Assembly (NCBI GenBank): GCA_013298485.1
Contig: JAAFHS010000031.1
Coordinates: 1-11,626 of the forward strand
From: Rhodobacterales bacterium
Lineage (GTDB): Bacteria; Pseudomonadota; Alphaproteobacteria; Rhodobacterales; Rhodobacteraceae
Length of the DNA: 11,626 bases
Reading direction: 5' to 3'
Both the position numbers and the translations under genes were made by a program. Shown one piece after another: positions 5,848-11,626 of the stretch. Position 1 is the stretch's first letter; the number at the start of each line of letters is the position of its first letter. Below the pieces are notes generated by a model. The model saw only the letters and a list, made by a program, of their open reading frames with translations. It was not told the origin of the DNA and made no database searches.

Positions 5848-7704
5848 ATGATAACCTTTGATCCGATTGCACTGACCCAAGCCCTGCACACCGGAACCGA
5901 TGCCCTGCGTGCCACGGCCAACGCACCCGCCACGGTGTTTCAGATTGATCGCGGCCCGCTCAAGGTCTCGGTCGCGGCGGGCGTCAACGATTTTGAAACC
6001 AACAGACCCGCAGGCGCGGACCAGACCTTTGAAATCGGTTCGCAGACCAAGCTGATGACAGCGGTCACGATCCTGCAATTGGCCGAACAGGGCAAGATCG
6101 ACCTTGATGCCCGTGCCGCCACCTATCTGTCGCCCGCCACGATCCAAGGCATTGCCAACACCGACACCGTCACCGTGCGCCAGTTGCTGAACATGACTTC
6201 CGGCATCGACAACTATACCGAGGTGCGGGACGCCGAAGGCATCCCCCTGTTCGTCAAAGCCCTGCTGGAAAACCCCGATCAGGTGTTTGGCCCGCAACAG
6301 GCGCTTGATCTGTCACGCGGCCTGCCAGCCGTGGGCGCGCCGGGTGATGCGTATTTCTACACCAACACCAACTACCTGCTGCTTGGCCAGATCGTCGAAC
6401 AGCAGACCGGAAAGTCATTTTACGATGTCCTGAAGGCGGGCATTTTCGATCCGGCCGGGATGACCAACACGGTGCGCCAGCTGGGCACCGACGATCCGCG
6501 CCTGTCCAGTTATCTGGAGGATCAGACCGGGCAATTGGTTGACGTGACCCGCGCCCAATGGGAACTGCGCGGCGAGGCGGGTATCGCCTCCACCACCGAT
6601 GACATGGTCCGGTTCCTCAAGGCGCTGCTGGTGGACAAGACGCTGCTTAGCGAGGCGTCCCTTGCACAGATGACCGATTTTGTCCCGACAGGCGCGAATG
6701 ACGTGATCGATACTGGCTTTGGCCTTGGCCTTGTGAAATTCGCCTTCATCGGCGGCGATACCTATTATGGCTTTACCGGCGGCACGCTGGGGACGGCATC
6801 CAGCACCTATCTGAACACGACGACGGGTGAGGTCGTGGCGATTGGTGCGACCGGCAGCGAGGTTGACACAATGGAGGGTGGTTTCAGCGTTCTGCAATCA
6901 CTGGATGCCAGCCTGTTTACCATCACCGATGACGGCAGCCCGCTGCGGTTCATGTCAGGGTCGGCGGGCAGCGTCGGGCTGGCCGAAACGGGTGACGGGC
7001 TGGCCTTCACCGCCGCTGGGGCGACCCTGACACTGGACCGCGACCTGCGCGCGACCACCACAACCAGCGTCAGTTTCGCAGATGGCTCGGTCATCGTGGT
7101 GGGCGACAATGCGGCGGGCACGCTGCGCGATGACCAGGGCAATGTGATCGACATCCTGAGACACCACCGCGCGGCGGCAGATGCCGATAACCAGTTGATC
7201 GGTCTGGGTGGTGATGACGTGCTGCGCGGCGGGCGGGGTGATGACAAGGTGCTGGGCGGCACTGGCAATGACAGGCTTTGGGGTCGCGCAGGCGATGATG
7301 TGCTGTCGGGCGATCAGGGCAATGACGCGCTTTACGGCGGTACGGGCAATGACCGCCTCACCGGTGGCACCGGGCGCGATGTGCTGCATGGCGGCACCGG
7401 GGCCGATCAGTTCATCTTCGCGACAGCTGACGACTCCGGCACCGGACGGCAGCGCGACGTTATCCAGGACTTCCAGCGCGGGGTCGACAAGATTGATCTC
7501 ACGGCCATCTTCGACGGCGGCGAATCTGGCACGCTCGCCTGGCGCGGCGCACAGGCATTCAGTGGGACCGAAGGCGAACTCCGCATCCAGCACGGTCGTC
7601 AGGGAACCGTCGTCATGGTCGATCTGGACGGCGACGGCCGGTCCGACATGGACATTTTTGTCCACACGGGACATGCCCTCACTACTTCTGATTTTCTGCT
7701 GTAA
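5848..7704 (+). CDS. Secreted serine beta-lactamase-like hydrolase with RTX repeats
   Basis: This protein of about 618 residues has two parts. Residues about 5-350 are a serine beta-lactamase/DD-peptidase fold (PF00144 type). The nucleophile motif SQTK is at 65-68, YTN at 171-173, and the third motif reads FTG (309-311), where class C enzymes have KTG and Streptomyces R61 DD-peptidase has HTG. The linker (about 360-450) is followed by RTX nonapeptides of GGxGxDxUx type (about 450-520, such as GGTGNDRLTGGTGRDVL), then a GADQFIF...DVIQDFQRGVDKIDL block and an ending SDFLL. RTX repeats bind calcium and mark type I secretion, consistent with the lack of an N-terminal signal peptide. Its substrate could be a D-peptide, ester or beta-lactam. 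No ABC/HlyD/TolC exporter is in the window. The frame opens at 5836, but GGAG at 5838-5841 favours ATG 5848 (6-nt spacing) or 5845. Divergent from the DUF2975 operon. Confidence 0.9.
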   Translation: MITFDPIALTQALHTGTDALRATANAPATVFQIDRGPLKVSVAAGVNDFETNRPAGADQTFEIGSQTKLMTAVTILQLAEQGKIDLDARAATYLSPATIQGIANTDTVTVRQLLNMTSGIDNYTEVRDAEGIPLFVKALLENPDQVFGPQQALDLSRGLPAVGAPGDAYFYTNTNYLLLGQIVEQQTGKSFYDVLKAGIFDPAGMTNTVRQLGTDDPRLSSYLEDQTGQLVDVTRAQWELRGEAGIASTTDDMVRFLKALLVDKTLLSEASLAQMTDFVPTGANDVIDTGFGLGLVKFAFIGGDTYYGFTGGTLGTASSTYLNTTTGEVVAIGATGSEVDTMEGGFSVLQSLDASLFTITDDGSPLRFMSGSAGSVGLAETGDGLAFTAAGATLTLDRDLRATTTTSVSFADGSVIVVGDNAAGTLRDDQGNVIDILRHHRAAADADNQLIGLGGDDVLRGGRGDDKVLGGTGNDRLWGRAGDDVLSGDQGNDALYGGTGNDRLTGGTGRDVLHGGTGADQFIFATADDSGTGRQRDVIQDFQRGVDKIDLTAIFDGGESGTLAWRGAQAFSGTEGELRIQHGRQGTVVMVDLDGDGRSDMDIFVHTGHALTTSDFLL

Positions 7705-7942
7705 GCCAGGATCTTCTCCGATAGTGTTACCCTGATCCTTGTACTATTCGCACATTACGGCAAACTGGCGGGCGATGACCAAACGGGGTCTTGCCCGCCA
7801 ATTTTCATGGGCCGGACGCGGCCCTGCGGCGGCCTTCCGCCACGCCCCTTTCCCTTCCCGTCCCCTGTTTCTATAAGGGTCTGCCTGCCTCACATCCGAG
7901 TCGCGGGCACGTTGTATATTGCCCATCAAGGACTGCCCGCAC
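7705..7942 (+). other. Intergenic region before mreB
   Basis: This is the longest gene-free stretch in the window. Besides the hairpin at 7762-7805 it contains a C/T-rich tract (about 7835-7870) and two weak -10-like sequences on the plus strand, TATAAG (7872-7877) and TATATT (7915-7920), neither with a convincing -35. The mre operon promoter probably lies here but cannot be fixed by eye. No further gene was seen. Confidence 0.4.
7762..7805 (+). terminator. Long hairpin with T-tract, probable intrinsic terminator
   Basis: TGGCGGGC (7766-7773) pairs perfectly with GCCCGCCA (7793-7800), and an inner stem GACC (7777-7780)/GGTC (7787-7790) extends it. The outer stem is followed by ATTTT and preceded by CAAAC, so it could work in both directions. 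It lies about 60 bp after the RTX hydrolase stop and would insulate that gene from the mre operon. Confidence 0.65.
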
Positions 7943-8980
7943 ATGTCGATACTTTCCGGCCTCTTCTCCTCGGATATGGCCATTGACCTTGGCACCGCCA
8001 ACACCCTTGTCTACGTGCGCGGCAAAGGGATCGTCCTGAACGAACCTTCCGTCGTCGCCTACCATGTCAAGGATGGCAAAAAGCAGGTTCTGGCCGTCGG
8101 TGAAGATGCCAAGCTGATGCTGGGCCGCACCCCCGGCACGATCGAGGCGATCCGCCCGATGCGCGACGGTGTGATCGCCGATTTCGACAGCGCCGAAGAG
8201 ATGATCAAACATTTCATCCGCAAAGTGCACAAGCGCACGACCTTTTCCAAACCCAAGATCATCGTCTGCGTCCCCTATGGTGCCACCCCCGTTGAAAAGC
8301 GCGCCATCCGTCAATCCGTGCTGTCCGCCGGTGCGCGCCGCGCAGGCCTGATCGCAGAACCCATTGCCGCGGCCATCGGGGCCGGCATGCCGATCACCGA
8401 CCCCACGGGCAACATGGTCGTCGATATCGGCGGCGGAACAACCGAGGTCGCTGTTCTGTCCTTGGGCGACATCGTCTATGCCAGGTCCGTCCGCGTCGGC
8501 GGCGACCGGATGGATGAGGCGATCATCAACTACCTGCGCCGCCACCAGAACCTGCTGATCGGCGAAAGCACCGCCGAACGCATCAAGACCTCGATCGGCA
8601 CGGCGCGCATGCCCGATGACGGACGCGGATCATCGATGACGATCCGGGGGCGCGATCTGCTCAATGGCGTACCGAAAGAAACCGAGATCAACCAGGCCCA
8701 GGTGGCCGAGGCGCTGGCCGAACCCGTGCAGCAAATCTGCGATGCCGTAATGCAGGCGCTTGAGGCGACACCCCCCGATCTTGCCGCCGATATCGTCGAC
8801 CGCGGTGTGATGCTGACGGGCGGGGGCGCGCTGCTGGGTGATCTTGACCTGTCGTTGCGCGAACAGACGGGGCTTTCGATCAGTGTCGCGAACGAGTCGC
8901 TGAACTGTGTGGCGCTTGGCACCGGCAAGGCGCTGGAGTACGAAAAACAACTGCGGCACGTCATCGACTACGACAGCTGA
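7943..8980 (+). CDS. mreB: Rod-shape-determining actin homologue MreB
   Basis: MreB is the bacterial actin that forms membrane-bound filaments steering lateral peptidoglycan synthesis. The 345-residue length is normal. ATPase motifs are visible: phosphate 1 DLGTANT at 15-21, DIGGGTTEVAVLS (around 160-172) as phosphate 2, and the adenosine motif TGGGALL near 290. An N-terminal hydrophobic/amphipathic stretch, MSILSGLFSSDMAIDLG, fits membrane attachment. The frame extends upstream to a TTG at 7919, but ATG 7943 is preferred because AAGGA (7928-7932) sits 10 nt upstream and the N-terminus then matches the family. It is the first gene of the mreB-mreC-mreD-mrdA operon, with mreC starting 20 bp after its stop. 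Confidence 0.97.
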   Translation: MSILSGLFSSDMAIDLGTANTLVYVRGKGIVLNEPSVVAYHVKDGKKQVLAVGEDAKLMLGRTPGTIEAIRPMRDGVIADFDSAEEMIKHFIRKVHKRTTFSKPKIIVCVPYGATPVEKRAIRQSVLSAGARRAGLIAEPIAAAIGAGMPITDPTGNMVVDIGGGTTEVAVLSLGDIVYARSVRVGGDRMDEAIINYLRRHQNLLIGESTAERIKTSIGTARMPDDGRGSSMTIRGRDLLNGVPKETEINQAQVAEALAEPVQQICDAVMQALEATPPDLAADIVDRGVMLTGGGALLGDLDLSLREQTGLSISVANESLNCVALGTGKALEYEKQLRHVIDYDS

Positions 8981-9000
8981 CAGGCGACAAGGCATCCGCC

Positions 9001-9975
9001 ATGGCAAAGACGCGCACCGACCCCGAGGAGTTTTCGCGCCCCCTGCGGCGGGTGCTGATCGGCCTCTTGGTGCTGTTTCTGGTCGGCATCTTCCTGCTCT
9101 GGCGCATTGACAGCCCGCGGGTCGAACGGTTCCGCGCGGCGCTGGTGGACCGCGTAGTGCCATCTTTCGACTGGGCGATGGCCCCGGTCACCAAAGTGGC
9201 GGAGATGATCGACCAGTTCGAAAGCTACACCCGCATCTATGAACAGAACCAGGAACTGCGCCGCGAATTGCAGCAGGTCCGCGCCTGGCGCGAGGCGGCC
9301 CTACGGCTGGAACAGGAAAACGCGCGTCTTCTCGACCTCAATCAGGTGCGCCTTGATCCACGTCTCACGCATGTCACCGGCGTTGTGATGGCCGACAGCG
9401 GCAGCCCCTTCCGGCAGTCGGTACTGTTGAATGTCGGCAACCGTGACGGGATCATCGATGGCTGGGCGGCGATGGATGGCATCGGCCTTGTGGGGCGCAT
9501 CTCGGGCGTAGGCGAACGCACGGCCAGGGTGATCCTGCTGACCGATACCTCCAGCCGCACGCCTGTCACCGTGCAGCCCTCCGGGCAGAAGGCGCTGCTG
9601 TCGGGCGACAATTCCGGTCTGCCGCTGCTTGAATTTCTGGATGATCCCGATCAGGTCCGCCCTGGCGACCGCGTTGTCACATCGGGGGATGGCGCGGTGT
9701 TCCCGGCCGATCTTCTGGTGGGCGAGGTGGTGCTGGGCAATGACCGCCGCCTGCGCGTGCGCCTGTCTGCCGACTATGGGCGCCTTGAATTTCTGCGCGT
9801 TCTGCGCAGCCATGCCATCGAACCGATTACCGATGCAGGCACTCTTGTCGCCCCGCCAGTCGTCTTTCCCGCACCTGCAGCCGATATCGCGGCCGATGCT
9901 CCGGGGGCCGACCAGACCGATGAGACCGAAGCCACCGAGCCGCCCCCCGGTGCTGCCGAAACCCCGACCGACTGA
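9001..9975 (+). CDS. mreC: Rod-shape-determining protein MreC
   Basis: MreC is a bitopic inner-membrane protein whose periplasmic part scaffolds the elongasome and activates PBP2-RodA. In these 324 residues a basic cytoplasmic N-terminus is followed by one membrane helix (about 17-34). A coiled coil follows (about 68-112, rich in E, Q, R and L: YEQNQELRRELQQVR), then the beta-rich domain (about 115-280) with LLNVGNRDGIIDGWAA, GLVGRIS and VTSGDGAVFPADLLVGEV blocks typical of MreC. The last roughly 40 residues are a low-complexity Ala/Pro/acidic tail with no expected fold. ATG 9001 has AAGG 8 nt upstream. mreD follows after 5 nt. Confidence 0.95.
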   Translation: MAKTRTDPEEFSRPLRRVLIGLLVLFLVGIFLLWRIDSPRVERFRAALVDRVVPSFDWAMAPVTKVAEMIDQFESYTRIYEQNQELRRELQQVRAWREAALRLEQENARLLDLNQVRLDPRLTHVTGVVMADSGSPFRQSVLLNVGNRDGIIDGWAAMDGIGLVGRISGVGERTARVILLTDTSSRTPVTVQPSGQKALLSGDNSGLPLLEFLDDPDQVRPGDRVVTSGDGAVFPADLLVGEVVLGNDRRLRVRLSADYGRLEFLRVLRSHAIEPITDAGTLVAPPVVFPAPAADIAADAPGADQTDETEATEPPPGAAETPTD

Positions 9976-9980
9976 TCCCC

Positions 9981-10580
9981 ATGTGGCAGGCCCTGCGCAG
10001 TTCCGTCTGGTATTACCGCAGCGTCTTTGTGGCCATCGCGCTGGTGCTTTTGTTCTTCCGCCTTCTGCCTCTGGGCACGGGCAGCGACAGCTTTCCATGG
10101 TCTGCAGTCCCGAACTGGATCCTGACCCCCTTCGGCATTGAACCCCGTCCCTGGCCCGGCCCGGATGTCCTGATGTGCCTGACGATCGCCTGGGTCATGC
10201 GGCGGCCCGACTATCTGCCTGCGCTGCTGATCGCGCTGGTCTTTCTGGTGGAGGATATGATTCTGCTGCGTCCCCCCGGTCTCTGGGCCGCGCTGATGCT
10301 GGTTGCGACCGAATTCCTGCGGTCCCGTGCCGCGCTGACCCGTGAGTTGAGCTTTGCCATCGAATGGCTGCTTGCGGCGGGGGTCATGGCCGCGTTATTC
10401 CTTGTCTACCGCGTCGTGTTTTCGATTGCCCTGATGCCGCAACCCGGTTTCGGCTTTGCCCTGGTGCAGACAATCTGGTCAATCCTGTGTTATCCCGTCG
10501 TGGTGATCTTGTCTTCGCTTCTGCTGGACCTCAGAAAGCCCGCAACCGGTGAAGTCGACAGCTATGGGAGGCGGTTGTGA
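9981..10580 (+). CDS. mreD: Rod-shape-determining membrane protein MreD
   Basis: This 199-residue polytopic inner-membrane protein is probably MreD, the membrane partner of MreC in the elongasome. Hydrophobic segments lie at about 14-30, 58-72, 74-90, 93-108, 122-145 and 155-178. Typical MreD features are the PDVLMCLTIAWVMRRPDYLP block (about 60-79) and LVFLVEDMILLRPPGLWAAL (about 85-104). MreD sequences diverge quickly, so the call rests also on position between mreC and mrdA. ATG 9981 comes 5 nt after the mreC stop. The stop TGA overlaps the GTG start of mrdA (GTGA). Confidence 0.93.
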   Translation: MWQALRSSVWYYRSVFVAIALVLLFFRLLPLGTGSDSFPWSAVPNWILTPFGIEPRPWPGPDVLMCLTIAWVMRRPDYLPALLIALVFLVEDMILLRPPGLWAALMLVATEFLRSRAALTRELSFAIEWLLAAGVMAALFLVYRVVFSIALMPQPGFGFALVQTIWSILCYPVVVILSSLLLDLRKPATGEVDSYGRRL

Positions 10581-11626
10581 GGCGGACTGCGCGCGACAAC
10601 GAAGACAGCGCCCGTACCATCACCCGGCGCGGCCTGCTCCTTGGCGGCTCCATGGCCGCCTTCATGGCGGTGCTGGGCGCGCGCATGCGTTACATGCAGG
10701 TCGATCAGGCCGATGAATTCCGCCTGCTGGCCGAAGAAAACCGCGTCAACATCCGCCTTGTGCCCCCCGCCCGTGGCCTGATCCTTGACCGCAACGGCAA
10801 ACTGATCGCGGGCAATGAACAGAATTACCGCGTGGTCATCACGCGCGAGGATGCGGGCGATGTGCCGGGCGTGCTGGCCCGCCTGTCGCATGTCATTCCG
10901 CTGATGCCCGAAGATCTGGAAAAGACGCTGATGGAGGTCGGCCGCTCCAGTCCCTTTGTGCCGATCATCGTCAAGGACCGCCTGTCGTGGGAGGATTTCT
11001 CGCGCGTCGCGCTGAACGCCCCGTCCCTGCCCGGTGTCTCGCCCGAGGTCGGCCTGTCACGCATCTATCCCCTGGTCGGCGATTTCGCCCATGTCGTGGG
11101 CTATGTCGGCCCGGTCAGCGAGAAAGACCTTGAAGGCATCGAAAATCCCGATCCGATCCTGACAATCCCCAAATTCCAGATCGGCAAGATCGGGGTTGAG
11201 CGCTGGCAGGAAGATGTCCTGCGCGGATCGGCCGGCAACAAGCGGATCGAGGTGAACGCCGTCGGGCGCGTGATGCGCGAGCTGGAACGCGTCGATGGCG
11301 TGCCCGGGGCCGACATCATGCTGACCATTGATGCCGATGTGCAGAACTTCGCGCAAGCGCGGCTGGGCAGCGAATCCGCGGCAGCCGTCGTGATGGATGT
11401 GACGAACGGCGATCTGATTGCCATCGCCTCAGCGCCCTCCTTCGACCCCAACCTGTTCGTGCGCGGCATTTCGCAGACCGACTATTCCGGCCTGCTGAAC
11501 GATGACCACCGCCCCCTCGCCAACAAAACAGTGCAGGGTGTCTACCCGCCCGGATCAACCTTCAAGATGGTGACGGCCCTTGCGGCCATGAACGATGGCA
11601 TCATCTCGGCTGACAGCACCGAATAC
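10577..11626 (+). CDS. mrdA: Penicillin-binding protein 2, peptidoglycan transpeptidase (partial, 3' end missing)
   Basis: PBP2 is the class B transpeptidase that cross-links lateral-wall peptidoglycan with its glycosyltransferase partner RodA. The first 350 codons are present and open to the right edge. Residues about 18-38 (RRGLLLGGSMAAFMAVLGARM) are the single membrane anchor. The dimerisation domain begins with ENRVNIRLVPPARGLILDRNGKLIA (54-78), the standard PBP2 signature. KIGVERWQEDVLRG is another conserved block. The nucleophile motif STFK is at 327-330 in YPPGSTFKM, close to Ser330 of E. coli PBP2. The SxN and KTG motifs lie beyond the window. The start is GTG at 10577 with GGGAGG 5 nt upstream, overlapping the mreD stop by 4 nt, so translation is probably coupled. 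rodA is the expected next gene. Confidence 0.95.
   Translation, partial: MRRTARDNEDSARTITRRGLLLGGSMAAFMAVLGARMRYMQVDQADEFRLLAEENRVNIRLVPPARGLILDRNGKLIAGNEQNYRVVITREDAGDVPGVLARLSHVIPLMPEDLEKTLMEVGRSSPFVPIIVKDRLSWEDFSRVALNAPSLPGVSPEVGLSRIYPLVGDFAHVVGYVGPVSEKDLEGIENPDPILTIPKFQIGKIGVERWQEDVLRGSAGNKRIEVNAVGRVMRELERVDGVPGADIMLTIDADVQNFAQARLGSESAAAVVMDVTNGDLIAIASAPSFDPNLFVRGISQTDYSGLLNDDHRPLANKTVQGVYPPGSTFKMVTALAAMNDGIISADSTEY

Noticed and set aside
7198..7400. Glycine/aspartate-rich tandem codons as a DNA repeat or mobile element
   Set aside because: The repetition is at protein level (RTX nonapeptides) within a continuous reading frame and is fully explained by the calcium-binding domain.
7708..7739. 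Inverted repeat AGGATC/GATCCT just after the RTX hydrolase as terminator
   Set aside because: The arms are only 6 bp with a 20-base loop and no good T-tract; the hairpin at 7762-7805 is far stronger.
7919..7942. TTG start adding eight residues to MreB
   Set aside because: There is no better ribosome-binding site, and the AAGGA at 7928-7932 points to ATG 7943, which gives the usual MreB N-terminus.
7871..8545. 224-codon minus-strand frame opposite the mreB start
   Set aside because: Shadow of mreB; low-complexity Asp/Gly/His-rich composition and no ribosome-binding site of note.
9301..10098. 265-codon open frame on the minus strand across mreC and mreD
   Set aside because: Antisense to two conserved genes and without domain-like features.

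Overview
The window looks like a piece of an alphaproteobacterial chromosome, most likely from the Rhodobacteraceae (roseobacter-type). The evidence is high GC, strong GC bias at third codon positions, the mreB-mreC-mreD-mrdA order, an FeS-type bacterial photolyase, and protein sequences typical of that family. The taxon is inferred from recalled protein resemblance, not from a search.

Left part (1-1128, minus strand): the N-terminal part of an FeS-BCP (prokaryotic 6-4 type) photolyase/cryptochrome, running off the left edge. Just upstream of it, overlapping by 7 nt, is a short C-factor-like SDR oxidoreductase. Transcribed divergently is leuA (1333-2910, plus strand), the first committed enzyme of leucine synthesis. 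It is preceded by a 27-codon reading frame (1172-1255) with seven leucine codons in nine positions, a classic leucine-attenuator leader peptide. Its ATG lies where transcription would start from a TATAGT -10 box and has no Shine-Dalgarno, so it may be leaderless. Two competing RNA hairpins follow it.

Middle part (2911-7704), probably accessory: after a perfect 24-bp palindrome comes a membrane fatty-acid-hydroxylase/sterol-desaturase family protein (plus strand). It converges on a minus-strand operon of three tightly packed genes: a DUF2975 membrane protein, a small YozG-like Cro/C1 HTH regulator and a classical SDR. The two convergent stop codons share the tetranucleotide TTAA. The operon is divergent from a large gene for a serine beta-lactamase/DD-peptidase-fold hydrolase fused to RTX calcium-binding repeats and a type I secretion type C-terminus. 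The AT-rich region between them holds TTATC(A/G) boxes at 21-bp spacing and two copies of a 15-bp repeat, a good candidate operator for the small HTH protein.

Right part (7705-11626): a long hairpin followed by a T-tract closes the previous gene. Then comes the cell-elongation operon mreB, mreC, mreD and mrdA (PBP2), with gaps of 20 and 5 nt and a GTGA overlap. mrdA runs off the right edge. The products form the elongasome: MreB filament, periplasmic scaffold MreC, membrane partner MreD and transpeptidase PBP2.

No tRNA, rRNA, CRISPR array or insertion sequence was seen. No stretch without a gene exceeds 300 bases; the longest is 7705-7942. The most interesting items are the possibly leaderless leucine leader, the secreted RTX-fused hydrolase, and the phased boxes beside the DUF2975/HTH pair.
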